Shown here in pieces: positions 17,849 to 26,706 of a stretch of 64,000 bases of DNA. The notes under the pieces were generated by a model that was given only the letters and a program-made list of their open reading frames with translations, did no database searches and was not told where the DNA came from. The stretch is from Lachnospiraceae bacterium (GTDB lineage: Bacteria; Bacillota; Clostridia; Lachnospirales; Lachnospiraceae), in NCBI GenBank assembly GCA_022647575.1, contig JALCKY010000007.1:112711-176710 (forward strand). Direction: 5' to 3'. A program made the translations under genes and the position numbers. Position 1 is the stretch's first letter. Every line of letters begins with the position of its first letter.

Positions 17849-19156
17849 ATGAAAATCTGTGTGATTTCCGGCAGCCCGGCCGGTGAAAACAGCATCACCC
17901 TGCAGACAGTCCTCTATCTGCAGAAATGTTTTCCGGGACATGAGTGGGAGACTCTTCATGCAGGTTCTGTCATAAAAAAATATGAACGGGATTTCACGGA
18001 GGCAGCCGCGGCGCTGAACCGCGCGGAAATGCTTCTGTTCTGCTATCCGGTCTATACTTTTCTTGCCCCCAGCCAGCTGCAGCGGTTCATTGAACTGATG
18101 AAGGAGGCGGAGCAGGCAGGGCAGCTGCACGTCTGCGGAAAAGCAGCCGCGCAGATTACAACCTCCAAGCATTTTTACGATGTGACGGCCCTGCGGTATA
18201 TCCGGGAAAACTGCGGCGATCTGAAGCTTCAGTATCTGGGCGGCCTTTCGGAAGACATGGAGGACCTGCTTTCGGAAAAAGGAAGAAAAGAAGCGGAGCA
18301 GTTTTTCCGCTATGTACTCTGGCAGAAGACGGGCAGTCCGGAAGCCGCCGGTGAAATACCGGCGACCGTGATTGTTGCGGACCTGTCACGGAATCCGCTG
18401 CGGCCGCAGGATGCGGACCGTTTGCAGGAGATGATCGACTGCTTCCGGAAGAACTACGGAGGAAGCACGAAAGTCGTGGACCTGGCAAAGATGAAGATTG
18501 CCGGCGGGTGCCTGGGATGCTTCCACTGCGCTTCAGACGGCGTCTGCATTTATCAGGATGGTTTCGATTCGTTTCTGAGGAAGGAAATCCAGACGGCACC
18601 GGCGGTCGTCTATGCATTTTCCGTACGGGATCACAGCATGGGAGCCCTCTTTAAAATGTATGACGACCGGCAGTTCTGCAACGGGCACCGGACAGTCACG
18701 ATGGGGAAGCCGACCGGCTATCTGGTCAGCGGATCAATGGAAAAGGAAGAAAACCTCAGGATGGTCCTGACAGCCCGGGCGGATGTCGGCGGCAATTTCC
18801 TTGCGGGCATCGCGGAGGATGAAGACGGGATCCACCGTCTGTCCTCCGTGCTTTCCTATGCTCTGCAGAATCATCTGGAACAGCCGCACACTTTCTACGG
18901 CGTCGGCGGACTCAAGATTTTCCGGGATCTGATCTATCAGATGAGGGGACTGATGAAAGCCGATCACCGCTTTTATAAAGAGCACGGTTTCTATGATTTT
19001 CCGCAGAAGCATAAAGGAAGAATTCTGCTGATGTATCTGGTCGGAGCCATGAACGCCAGTCCGAAGCTGAAAAAGAAAATGGGCAGCCGGATGACGGAAG
19101 GAATCATCATGCCGTATAGGAAAGTACTGGAGAAAGCAGGAGGGAAAGAAGAATGA
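17849..19156 (+). CDS. Two-domain flavodoxin-like NAD(P)H oxidoreductase
   Basis: The 435-residue protein has two halves. The first (1-170) has the FMN-binding start ICVISGSPAGENS. The second (from about 185) contains GGCLGCFHCASDGVCIYQDG, a cysteine-bearing segment typical of iron-sulfur flavodoxin and NADPH-dependent FMN reductases. It could be a fusion of two reductases. The function is electron transfer of unknown partner. Its stop overlaps the YhfC start (ATGA). Confidence 0.75.
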   Translation: MKICVISGSPAGENSITLQTVLYLQKCFPGHEWETLHAGSVIKKYERDFTEAAAALNRAEMLLFCYPVYTFLAPSQLQRFIELMKEAEQAGQLHVCGKAAAQITTSKHFYDVTALRYIRENCGDLKLQYLGGLSEDMEDLLSEKGRKEAEQFFRYVLWQKTGSPEAAGEIPATVIVADLSRNPLRPQDADRLQEMIDCFRKNYGGSTKVVDLAKMKIAGGCLGCFHCASDGVCIYQDGFDSFLRKEIQTAPAVVYAFSVRDHSMGALFKMYDDRQFCNGHRTVTMGKPTGYLVSGSMEKEENLRMVLTARADVGGNFLAGIAEDEDGIHRLSSVLSYALQNHLEQPHTFYGVGGLKIFRDLIYQMRGLMKADHRFYKEHGFYDFPQKHKGRILLMYLVGAMNASPKLKKKMGSRMTEGIIMPYRKVLEKAGGKEE

Positions 19157-20046
19157 ACGCAGCGGTCCCGACTCTCAGCATCATTTTCATGATCGTGGAT
19201 CTGGTCATCGGCATTGCCGTGCCGGTCATCCTGTTCCTGTTCTTTTATAAAAAATACCGCTGCAGTCCAAAGGCCTTCTTCACCGGCTGCGTGGTTTTCC
19301 TGCTTTTTGCCCTTTTGCTGGAAAAGCTGGTGCACATCCTTTTCCTGCAGGTGCTGCCGACCGGCCCGGTCATTACCGGCAATATCTGGTTTTACGGAAT
19401 CTACGGAGGCCTGATGGCGGGAATCTTCGAAGAGACCGGACGTTTTGCCGCCTTTAAGACGGTGCTGAAAAATGTGCGCGGGGAGGATCACAATGCCCTG
19501 ATGTACGGCGCAGGCCACGGCGGCTTCGAGATGTTCATGCTTCTGTCTGTCGGCATGATCAACAACCTGATCTATTCGCTGATGCTGAATGCGGGAAATG
19601 CATCTGCCCTGACGGCCAATCTCCCGGAGGCTTCGAAAGCCGCCGTCGAGTCGGCACTGACGTCGCTGACGAATACGTCTCCGTATCTGTTCCTTGTCAG
19701 TCCGGTGGAGCGCTTTGCGGCCATAACGGCTCAGATCGGGATGTCGGTACTCGTATGGTTTGCGGTAAAGAACGGCGGAAAGAGCAGGCTTCTTTTCCCG
19801 CTGGCCATCCTGCTGCATCTTCTGCTGGATGCCTCGGCAGTCATTCTGAACAGTTATATCGCAAGTATCGCCGCTGTGGAAATCTTTATCTGCGCAGTGT
19901 CGGCAGGAATTGCCGTTCTTGCCTGGGCTGTCTGGAAAAAAAGCCGGAATCCGGGTGAAAATACGTCGGGGTGTCCGTGCGAAAAAATGGCGGAGTGTCC
20001 GGGTGAAAAAACGGCGGAGCGTCCGGAGGAAAAGGCAGGGGAGTGA
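19153..20046 (+). CDS. YhfC family intramembrane protease-like protein
   Basis: The 297-residue membrane protein has seven to eight predicted segments. The motifs GIFEETGRF and YGAGHGGFEM hold the conserved Glu and His of the YhfC group, which is related to CAAX-type intramembrane proteases. It is co-transcribed with the flavodoxin-like gene (4-bp overlap). The C-terminus carries an unusual cytosolic tail made of four 24-bp DNA repeats encoding CPxEKxAE-like octapeptides. Confidence 0.88.
   Translation: MNAAVPTLSIIFMIVDLVIGIAVPVILFLFFYKKYRCSPKAFFTGCVVFLLFALLLEKLVHILFLQVLPTGPVITGNIWFYGIYGGLMAGIFEETGRFAAFKTVLKNVRGEDHNALMYGAGHGGFEMFMLLSVGMINNLIYSLMLNAGNASALTANLPEASKAAVESALTSLTNTSPYLFLVSPVERFAAITAQIGMSVLVWFAVKNGGKSRLLFPLAILLHLLLDASAVILNSYIASIAAVEIFICAVSAGIAVLAWAVWKKSRNPGENTSGCPCEKMAECPGEKTAERPEEKAGE
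19948..20043 (+). repeat. Four tandem 24-bp repeats in the YhfC C-terminus
   Basis: Copies start at 19948, 19972, 19996 and 20020, in frame with the gene, and diverge progressively. Each encodes a variant of the octapeptide (N/C/R)P-x-E-(K/N)-x-(A/S)-(E/G). Confidence 0.8.
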
Positions 20047-20049
20047 TTT

Positions 20050-20078
20050 TTGACATGGATTGGTGCTTAGCGTATAAT
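20050..20078 (+). promoter_or_regulatory. Consensus sigma-A promoter of the ECF transporter operon
   Basis: TTGACA, 17 bp, TATAAT is a perfect match. The 40-nt leader holds a short hairpin (CGGTGC 20092-20097 with GCACCG 20103-20108), too small for a known riboswitch. Confidence 0.85.
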
Positions 20079-20125
20079 CGAGCATGAAAAACGGTGCGGC
20101 AGGCACCGGAGAAGGGGGCATTATC

Positions 20126-20677
20126 ATGAAAATGAAATTCGGCATCAAGGAAGTAGTGGCAGCCGGCATCGGAACCGCGCTGTTCATCGTTCTCACGCAG
20201 GTCCAGATTCCAATCGGCATACCCAATACCTATTTACAGCCGCGCATGGCCATCCTGGCTTTTATGTCTGCGGTTTTCGGCCCGGTTGTCGGTGCCATTA
20301 TCGGTCTGGTCGGACATGCCCTGGGCGATGCGATTTTTTACGGCAGCGTCTGGTGGAGCTGGGTTTTCCCGGAGGCAGTCGTTGCGATTCCGATCGGCCT
20401 GTTTGCTTCAAAATTCGCGGTTCAGCAGGGCGGCTTCGATAAGAAGCAGATCATCTGGTTCAATATCATCCAGATGATCGCCAATGCGGCTGCATGGATT
20501 CTCGTGGCTCCGGTACTGGATATCCTGGTCTATGCGGAACCGGCCAATAAAGTCTTTGTCCAGGGAGTATTTGCTTTCCTTGGAAACATTATCATCATCT
20601 GTATACTCGGTACCATCCTGCTTGCAGGATATTCAAAGCTGGGCGGAAAATCTTCCAGCCTTTCCAAAGAAGACTGA
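20126..20677 (+). CDS. ECF transporter S component, UPF0397 type
   Basis: The 183-residue membrane protein has five to six segments and the UPF0397 pattern around VQIPIGIPNTYLQPRMAI and VGHALGDAIFYGSVWWSWVFPE. S components bind a vitamin or cofactor and associate with an ECF energising module. This family is often annotated as riboflavin-related, but its ligand is unproven. The start at 20126 follows GAAGGGGG at a proper distance; an upstream in-frame ATG lies at the promoter start point. It leads an operon with the ATPase and T component. Confidence 0.88.
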   Translation: MKMKFGIKEVVAAGIGTALFIVLTQVQIPIGIPNTYLQPRMAILAFMSAVFGPVVGAIIGLVGHALGDAIFYGSVWWSWVFPEAVVAIPIGLFASKFAVQQGGFDKKQIIWFNIIQMIANAAAWILVAPVLDILVYAEPANKVFVQGVFAFLGNIIIICILGTILLAGYSKLGGKSSSLSKED

Positions 20678-20741
20678 CGCAGCATCCGGGCAGGACTTCG
20701 GTCCTGCCCGGAACTGATCATGCAGTAAAGGAAATGCCTCT

Positions 20742-22493
20742 ATGACACAAATCGCTGCGAAAGAAGAAAAAAGCCGGAAAACGTCTGACGTTCCGGCCAT
20801 CGAATTCAGTCATTTCTCTTTTCGCTATCGTTCGCAGAAGGAACCTTCCCTTCGGGATATCAATTTAAAAATCATGCCGGGTGAGAAAGTCCTGATTATC
20901 GGACCTTCCGGTTCCGGAAAATCGACCCTTGCACACTGCATCAACGGTCTTATTCCGTGTTCCTTTACGGGAGAGACGTCCGGTACCTGCAGAGTCGAAG
21001 GAGAGGATCCCGGCCAGCTCGGGATTTTCGGCATGTCCAAAAAAGTCGGGACTGTCCTTCAGGACACCGACGGACAGTTCATCGGCCTGACGGTTGCCGA
21101 GGATCTGGCTTTCGCTCTGGAAAATGATGCAGTTTCCCAGGGGGAAATGCACAGCCGCGTCAGTCAGATTGCCGGGGTCGTCGATCTGAATCATCTGCTG
21201 CACCACGCTCCGGGAGAACTTTCCGGAGGACAGAAGCAGCGTGTTTCGATGGGCGGCGTTTTAATTGACAACGTCAGCATCCTGCTGTTTGATGAACCGC
21301 TTGCGAATCTGGATCCGGCGACGGGCAAACGCACCATAGCGCTGATCGATGAGATCCGCCGCAGGGAAAATGTCACAGTTTTGATTATCGAGCATCGTCT
21401 GGAAGATGTGCTGTACCGGGACGTCGACCGCATCATCGTGATCGGGGAAGGCAGAATCCTTGCCGATCAGAAACCGGACGATCTGCTCTCCGGAGATCTT
21501 TTAGGGGAATCCGGAATCCGTGAACCGCTCTATCTTTCGGCAATCCGCCATGCGGGCTGCCGGATCAAGGCAGAGGACCGGCCGCAGCACATTGAGACCA
21601 TGAATCTGGAACCGTATAAGGAAAAGGTACGGAAATGGTTTCTGGAAGTTCCTGTGAATCATCCTGAAAACAGTCAGCAGAGGGTTCTGGAAGTAAAGAA
21701 TCTTTCCTTCTCTTATCTGGAAAATGAACCTGTCCTTTCCGATATTTCCTTTTCCGTCCGCCGCGGCGAGATGGTCAGCATTGTCGGCCGCAACGGCGCA
21801 GGAAAGTCGACGCTGGCCGGCCTGATCTGCGGGTTCCATGTGCCGAATGCCGGAGCGATTTATCTGAACGGAGAGGATATCTCGCCTCTTTCCATCAAGC
21901 AGAGAGGAGAGAAGATCGGACTTGTCATGCAGAACCCGAATCAGATGATCAGCAAGCCGATGATCTTCGACGAGACAGCACTCGGCCTGACGGTCAGAAA
22001 TGTCCCGGAAGAGGAAGTGAAGGAGCGCGTCTATGAGACGCTCAAAATCTGCGGTCTTTATCCGTTCCGCAACTGGCCGGTTTCCGCGCTCAGCTTCGGA
22101 CAGAAGAAGCGCGTGACGATTGCCTCGATCCTGGTCATGAAACCGGAAATCATTTTCCTGGATGAGCCGACGGCCGGACAGGATTACCGTCATTACACGG
22201 AGTTCATGGAATTCCTGAAGAAGCTGAATGAAGAGACAGGCATCACGGTCATCATGATTACGCACGACATGCATCTGATGCTGGAATATACCAACCGCGC
22301 CATCGTAATTTCCGAAGGGCAGCTGATCTGCGACGATACGCCTGCCAATGTCCTGTGCAGCGAAGAAATCACGGAGAGAGCTTATCTGAAGAAGACGTCG
22401 CTTTTTGACCTTGCGGTCAAGTGCGGCATCGACAGTCCGGCGGAGTTTGCCCAGAGGTTTATTTCCTTTGAGAGGGAGGCAGCCGATGGGTAA
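20742..22493 (+). CDS. ECF transporter ATPase with two fused ABC domains
   Basis: The 583-residue protein is a tandem ATPase. Domain 1 has GPSGSGKST near residue 56, LSGGQKQRV near 160 and a Walker B with LLFDEPLANLD. Domain 2 has GRNGAGKST near 348, a variant signature LSFGQKKRV near 452, and IIFLDEPTAGQD. It powers uptake through the S and T components next to it. It overlaps the T component gene by 8 bp, so a dedicated group-I ECF system is indicated. Confidence 0.95.
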   Translation: MTQIAAKEEKSRKTSDVPAIEFSHFSFRYRSQKEPSLRDINLKIMPGEKVLIIGPSGSGKSTLAHCINGLIPCSFTGETSGTCRVEGEDPGQLGIFGMSKKVGTVLQDTDGQFIGLTVAEDLAFALENDAVSQGEMHSRVSQIAGVVDLNHLLHHAPGELSGGQKQRVSMGGVLIDNVSILLFDEPLANLDPATGKRTIALIDEIRRRENVTVLIIEHRLEDVLYRDVDRIIVIGEGRILADQKPDDLLSGDLLGESGIREPLYLSAIRHAGCRIKAEDRPQHIETMNLEPYKEKVRKWFLEVPVNHPENSQQRVLEVKNLSFSYLENEPVLSDISFSVRRGEMVSIVGRNGAGKSTLAGLICGFHVPNAGAIYLNGEDISPLSIKQRGEKIGLVMQNPNQMISKPMIFDETALGLTVRNVPEEEVKERVYETLKICGLYPFRNWPVSALSFGQKKRVTIASILVMKPEIIFLDEPTAGQDYRHYTEFMEFLKKLNEETGITVIMITHDMHLMLEYTNRAIVISEGQLICDDTPANVLCSEEITERAYLKKTSLFDLAVKCGIDSPAEFAQRFISFEREAADG

Positions 22494-23325
22494 CCGGAAA
22501 ATGCTTTCCTACGTGGAGAAAAATACCTGGATCCATTCCCTGAGCGGCGTCACCAAGCTGGTCTTTTTCATCCTGTGGTGCCTGACGAGTGCCCTGACGT
22601 ACGACACCCGCGTCCTGCTGACGATGATTGCGATTATCGCGGCCGTTTTCATTTTTTCGAAGACGGAATGGAAACAGGTCAGCACGGTTTTCAAGGCTGT
22701 CATGTTTTTCATGATTCTCAACGTTATTTTTATTTTTCTGTTTTCGCCGTATCAGGGCTGTGACATTTACGGATCCAAGACCGTGCTCTTTCACATTGCC
22801 GGCAATTACTCCGTGACTTCGGAGCAGCTCTTTTACCTTTTCAATGTCGTCATTAAATACTTTACGATTATTCCGTCCGTCTTCATGTTCCTTGTGACGA
22901 CGGACCCCAGTGAGTTTGCCGCCTCCATGAACGGAATCGGCATCAGCTACAAATTCGCCTATTCCATTGCCATCGCGCTCCGCTACGTTCCGGATGTGCA
23001 GGAAGATTATCACCGCATCAAGAATGCGCAGGAAGCCCGCGGCATTGAGATGAGCGCCAAGGCAAAGCTGAAGGACCGCATCCGGAATATTTCCGCAATC
23101 ATTTTTCCGCTGCTCTTTTCCAGCATGCAGCGGATTGATGTCGTCAGCCGGGCCATGGAACTCCGCGGGTTCGGAAAAAAGAAAAAACGTACCTGGTATT
23201 CGGCAAAACCGCTCCGGAAACGGGACATTCTTGTAATTGTCTTTGCAGCGGCGTTCCTTGCCGTCTCACTGGTCATTACCTGGAGGAACGGGAGCAGATT
23301 CTACAACCCGTTCAGGAAGCCGTGA
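22486..23325 (+). CDS. ECF transporter transmembrane T component
   Basis: The 279-residue protein has about five membrane helices. It includes the coupling motifs of T components: AQEARGIEMSAKA (Ala-Arg-Gly) and SRAMELRGFGKKKKR, the second Arg-Gly coupling helix. The start at 22486 sits inside the end of the ATPase gene after GAGAGGGAGG. Together with the UPF0397 S component it forms a complete vitamin-type importer. Confidence 0.94.
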   Translation: MGNRKMLSYVEKNTWIHSLSGVTKLVFFILWCLTSALTYDTRVLLTMIAIIAAVFIFSKTEWKQVSTVFKAVMFFMILNVIFIFLFSPYQGCDIYGSKTVLFHIAGNYSVTSEQLFYLFNVVIKYFTIIPSVFMFLVTTDPSEFAASMNGIGISYKFAYSIAIALRYVPDVQEDYHRIKNAQEARGIEMSAKAKLKDRIRNISAIIFPLLFSSMQRIDVVSRAMELRGFGKKKKRTWYSAKPLRKRDILVIVFAAAFLAVSLVITWRNGSRFYNPFRKP

Positions 23326-23347
23326 TCCGGATGAAAGAAGAAAACTT

Positions 23348-24685
23348 ATGAAAGATATGACGGAAGGGAGTCCGGTCAGGCTGATCCTGACTTTTGCGCT
23401 GCCTCTCCTGCTTGGAAATCTTCTCCAGCAGACCTATAACATCGTTGATGCGGCAATCGTCGGACAGTTCCTCGGTTCCGATGCCCTGGCCGGCGTCGGT
23501 GCTTCATCCAGTATCCAGTTCCTGGTCCTGGGCTTCTGTATCGGGACAACAGTGGGATTCTGCATACCGGTGGCGCAGAAATTCGGTGCCAGGGATTATT
23601 CGGTCATGCGGAAATACATCTTTAACGGAATCTTCCTGACAGTCGTGATCGGCGCGGTCCTGACAGTTCTGACCGCAGTCCTGTGCGGCTGGATCGTTTC
23701 CCTGCTGAGGACGCCGCAGGAGATTTTTGACGGCGCCTATGCCTATCTCTTTGTCATTTTCCTCGGTATTCCCTGCACGCTGCTCTATAACCTCTGTGCG
23801 GGAATACTGAGAGCCATCGGCGATTCCCGGACGCCGTTCTATTTTCTGGCCCTTTCAACGGTACTGAATGTATTCCTTGACCTTTTCTGCATCCTGACCC
23901 TGCACTGGGGCGTTGCCGGTGCGGCCATCGCGACTGTTGTCTCACAGGGCATCAGCGGCGTTCTGTGCGCCGCGGTCATCATCCGGAAATTCACATTCCT
24001 GAAATTTGAAAAGCATGAACGCAGGATTGAAACACGCATCGTCCGGCGCCTGATCCTGATGGGAGTCCCGATGGGACTTCAGTTTTCCATTACGGCAATC
24101 GGCTCCATGGTCATGCAGGCCGCCAACAACGGACTGGGCACCATATATGTATCCGGCTTTACGGCCGGCATGAAAATCAAACAGTTCGCCATGTGTCCGT
24201 TCGATGCGCTGGCAACGGGTGTTTCGACCTTCTGCGCCCAGAACCTGGGAGCCGGCAGGAATGACCGCATCAGGATCGGCGTCAGGAAAGGCGTCCTGAT
24301 CGGAATCCTGTACGGTGCCGGCATCGGCCTCGTCCTGATCTTCTTCGGGAGGCAGATGTCGCTCCTGTTCCTCAAACCGGACCAGACGGAGATCCTGACG
24401 GCATCCGCGCAGTATCTTGCCTGCATGGGATTTTTCTACTGGGCGCTGGGCATTCTCAATGTCACGCGCATGGTGACGCAGGCAATCGGCTATGCCGGAC
24501 GTGCCATGATTTCCGGCGTAATCGAGATGCTTGCCAGAAGCGCGGTCGCCATGATCTTTGTCCCGATGTTCGGATACCAGGCAATCTGCTGGACGGATCA
24601 GGCCGCCTGGCTTACGGCAACCCTGTACATTACGCCGGTATGCTATTTTTCCCTGAGGCAGGCAGAAAAGAAACGTCGGATTTAA
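23348..24685 (+). CDS. MATE family efflux transporter
   Basis: The 445-residue membrane protein has twelve predicted helices. It shows MATE landmarks such as MTEGSPVRLILTFALPLL at the start, QQTYNIVDAAIVGQFLG, and a repeat half beginning near residue 235. These pumps expel cationic drugs or metabolites using sodium or proton gradients. It lies 22 bp after the ECF T component and may be co-transcribed. The ribosome site is weak (AAAGAAG). Confidence 0.94.
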   Translation: MKDMTEGSPVRLILTFALPLLLGNLLQQTYNIVDAAIVGQFLGSDALAGVGASSSIQFLVLGFCIGTTVGFCIPVAQKFGARDYSVMRKYIFNGIFLTVVIGAVLTVLTAVLCGWIVSLLRTPQEIFDGAYAYLFVIFLGIPCTLLYNLCAGILRAIGDSRTPFYFLALSTVLNVFLDLFCILTLHWGVAGAAIATVVSQGISGVLCAAVIIRKFTFLKFEKHERRIETRIVRRLILMGVPMGLQFSITAIGSMVMQAANNGLGTIYVSGFTAGMKIKQFAMCPFDALATGVSTFCAQNLGAGRNDRIRIGVRKGVLIGILYGAGIGLVLIFFGRQMSLLFLKPDQTEILTASAQYLACMGFFYWALGILNVTRMVTQAIGYAGRAMISGVIEMLARSAVAMIFVPMFGYQAICWTDQAAWLTATLYITPVCYFSLRQAEKKRRI

Positions 24686-24699
24686 CGGCTTTCTTATGG

Positions 24700-24713
24700 T
24701 ATACTGACAGTAT
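24700..24713. promoter_or_regulatory. Palindrome over a TATACT -10-like element
   Basis: ATACTG-A-CAGTAT is a perfect 6-bp inverted repeat overlapping TATACT, just before the Nif11-like gene. It could be an operator. The -35 is not clear. Confidence 0.35.
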
Positions 24714-24733
24714 CTTAGCGGAGAGTGCATAAA

Positions 24734-25024
24734 ATGAATGTTCAGGAAATTATGCAGGAAATGAAGAAGAAAGCTTCGTCGGATCCGGCCCTGAAGTCCG
24801 AAATCCTCGGGACGGAAAAGGAAGCGGATCCCCGCCTGGCGTTCTGCGGAATCTGCAGGCGGTGCGGCTTTGAGATCTATCCCATCGAAATCGTGGATGC
24901 GGGAGAAGAAATGTATGCCGCCATGAAGCGGAGCACGAACGGAGGCGGCGAGAATTCTCCCCGTCTTTCCTGGGAAGAGGATCCTTATGAATCCCTGCTG
25001 AAGGAACTGTCCGAAGGAATCTGA
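24734..25024 (+). CDS. Nif11-like domain protein with a C-terminal GGGENSP motif
   Basis: The 96-residue protein begins with a Nif11-like segment (IMQEMKKKASSDPALKSEIL, then CGFEIYPIEIVDAGEE). The C-terminal third contains MKRSTNGGGENSP and an acidic end, PYESLLKEL. Two Cys pairs (FCGICRRCGF) could bind metal. Nif11 leaders are RiPP leader types and this gene sits just before the NHLM export genes, so it may be a precursor or a leader-like accessory. No canonical VAGG cleavage site is present. ATG 24734 is chosen over an upstream GTG because CGGAGAG then sits 8 nt away. Family membership is by pattern. Confidence 0.6.
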   Translation: MNVQEIMQEMKKKASSDPALKSEILGTEKEADPRLAFCGICRRCGFEIYPIEIVDAGEEMYAAMKRSTNGGGENSPRLSWEEDPYESLLKELSEGI

Positions 25025-25027
25025 AAA

Positions 25028-25516
25028 ATGGACCATGTCATTGTCATCGCCATTCTGCTGCTGATTTTCATGCTGGCTTTTGTGACGGCATCCGTGCTGC
25101 TCGAAGGACGGTTCGGAAGAGTGCGCCTGTTCATCCGGGTCATCCTTCTACTTCTGTGTCTGTTCGTCATTCTGTATGAGACCGTTCTGTTCCGTTCGCA
25201 GCAGGATGCCATGCGTTTTGAACTGATCCCGTTCTGGTCATACGGAAAGGCATTTGCAGGCAAGACGTTTTATTTAAAGGAAATTCTTCTGAACATTCTT
25301 CTGTACATTCCTTTCGGTTTCATGCTGCCGGCGGTTTTCCGGAAAATGAAAGTCTGGCAGATGATTCTTGTTTTCCTGTTTTTCAGCTGCGGCATCGAGC
25401 TGATCCAGCTTTTCGGACGGATCGGGGTTTTTGAAACGGACGATATCCTGGACAATACCCTGGGCGGAATCCTGGGCCTGACGGTGTACAGAATCTTCCG
25501 GCGGGAGGCAGGTTAG
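25028..25516 (+). CDS. VanZ family membrane protein
   Basis: The 162-residue protein has four hydrophobic segments and the VanZ-like core LNILLYIPFGFMLP, SCGIELIQLF and ETDDILDNTLGG. VanZ relatives confer low-level resistance to lipoglycopeptides and related molecules. It is located four bases after the Nif11-like gene and before peptide-export genes, which may suggest self-protection. That is inference. Confidence 0.9.
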   Translation: MDHVIVIAILLLIFMLAFVTASVLLEGRFGRVRLFIRVILLLLCLFVILYETVLFRSQQDAMRFELIPFWSYGKAFAGKTFYLKEILLNILLYIPFGFMLPAVFRKMKVWQMILVFLFFSCGIELIQLFGRIGVFETDDILDNTLGGILGLTVYRIFRREAG

Positions 25517-25595
25517 AATTTACCAGTGCCGCGAAATATGCTATGATATTCCCGATACATGCTGAAAACTTTTTCTGATGCAGGAGGGAACATTA

Positions 25596-26039
25596 ATGAA
25601 AAGAAAGGGTTCAACAGGCGTCAAAGTCATCGGGATTCTGTTTATCATTTTCGGAATTCTCAGTGTCATCAGCCAGCTGTTCATGTTTGCCGGAGCGGCT
25701 ATGTTTACGACCATGCTCGGAGCGACAGCGGTCCAGTCAGCCGGATTTTTCGGCTATACGATGGGACTCGGCATTCTTACCTCGGTACTTGAGATTATCT
25801 GCGGAATTCTTGCCGTGAAGAATAACAGCATTCCTTCGAAAATGCTCCCGATCATTATTCTCAGCTGCCTGAGCATCGTTATTTCTGCAGTCAGTATTTT
25901 CATGTTCGGAACCTCAGCGTACGGCATGGGCATCCTGATTGCCTCAATCATCCTCACTGCCGTCCTTCCGCTTCTGATGATCCTGTTTGCCTTCATGGTC
26001 AAAGGCTCCAAAGATCCGGAAACCCGGCAGCAGGCTTAA
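25596..26039 (+). CDS. Small four-helix membrane protein of unknown function
   Basis: The 147-residue protein has four hydrophobic segments: residues 9-35, 50-75, 85-105 and 113-136. There is a basic start (MKRKGSTGVK) and a short charged tail. AGGAGGG precedes ATG 25596, which is therefore preferred to an upstream ATG. A terminator-like hairpin follows its stop. No family was recognised beyond a general resemblance to DUF4064-like membrane proteins. Confidence 0.75.
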   Translation: MKRKGSTGVKVIGILFIIFGILSVISQLFMFAGAAMFTTMLGATAVQSAGFFGYTMGLGILTSVLEIICGILAVKNNSIPSKMLPIIILSCLSIVISAVSIFMFGTSAYGMGILIASIILTAVLPLLMILFAFMVKGSKDPETRQQA

Positions 26040-26050
26040 GATGAAATCTC

Positions 26051-26085
26051 AGTCTCCGGGTCCTGATCCGGGGACTGAATCTTTT
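26051..26085 (+). terminator. Hairpin terminator between the membrane protein and HD genes
   Basis: AGTCTCCGG (26051-26059) pairs with CCGGGGACT (26068-26076), followed by GAATCTTTTC. It overlaps the upstream part of the HD frame and argues against an HD start at 26041. Confidence 0.6.
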
Positions 26086-26100
26086 CGGAAGACAGGGAAA

Positions 26101-26706
26101 ATGGAGAAGATCAGCGAAGCGATTCATTTCTCGACAGATGCCTTTGATGGAAAGAAAAGGAAATGCAGCAGGAAACCGGCTGTTCTGCATGCGCTGGAAG
26201 CGGCAGTGATCGTTTCGGGCATGACGGACAGCTGCGATGTGATCTCGGCAGCAGTTCTTCATGATGTCATTGAAGATGCAGGCGTGTCCTGCGATGAACT
26301 GAAGGAACGTTTCGGAGAGCGTACCGCAGAACTGGTCATGTCTGAAACAGAAGATAAAAGACGGAATCTGCCACCGGCGCAGACCTGGAGAATCCGGAAG
26401 GAAGAGTCGGTGGAGTTCCTCAGGCAGACTTCGGATATCGAAGTCAAGATGGTTTTTCTGGGCGACAAGCTTTCCAACATGCGGTCGATCCGGAATGACC
26501 TGCTGCAAATGGGAGATGCGGTCTGGCAGAATTTCAACCAGAAGGATCCCGAACAGCATCACTGGTATTACCGTGCGATTGCGGATGCCATGCCGGAGCT
26601 GAAAGAATACCCGGCCTGGAAAGAATACGACAGCCTGATCCGTGAAGTGTTCGGAGAAACGGAAAAGACAGGCAGCGCAGACGGAGGCAGGAAACTTGAA
26701 GAATAA
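26101..26706 (+). CDS. HD-domain hydrolase, SpoT/Mesh1-like alarmone hydrolase type
   Basis: The protein has 201 residues from ATG 26101. It starts with KISEAIHFSTDAFDGKKRK and has an HD core: HALEAAVIVSGM, AAVLHDVIEDAGVS (His-Asp plus Glu-Asp) and FLGDKLSNMRSI. This is the pattern of small (p)ppGpp hydrolases and related HD phosphohydrolases. Codon choice and a terminator hairpin before 26101 support this start over the in-frame ATG at 26041. Its last bases overlap the start of the adaptor relic. A role in controlling peptide export is only a contextual guess. Confidence 0.85.
   Translation: MEKISEAIHFSTDAFDGKKRKCSRKPAVLHALEAAVIVSGMTDSCDVISAAVLHDVIEDAGVSCDELKERFGERTAELVMSETEDKRRNLPPAQTWRIRKEESVEFLRQTSDIEVKMVFLGDKLSNMRSIRNDLLQMGDAVWQNFNQKDPEQHHWYYRAIADAMPELKEYPAWKEYDSLIREVFGETEKTGSADGGRKLEE

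Noticed and set aside
20085-20125. Riboswitch before the ECF transporter
   Set aside because: The leader is about 40 nt with one 6-bp hairpin; no known vitamin riboswitch fits.
18156-20226. Long reverse-strand frames opposite the flavodoxin and YhfC genes
   Set aside because: Complement of well-supported genes; Arg/Gln/His-rich without family signals.
26041-26100. Longer HD protein starting at ATG 26041
   Set aside because: This stretch forms a terminator hairpin and its residues do not look like the family; 26101 matches the usual start.
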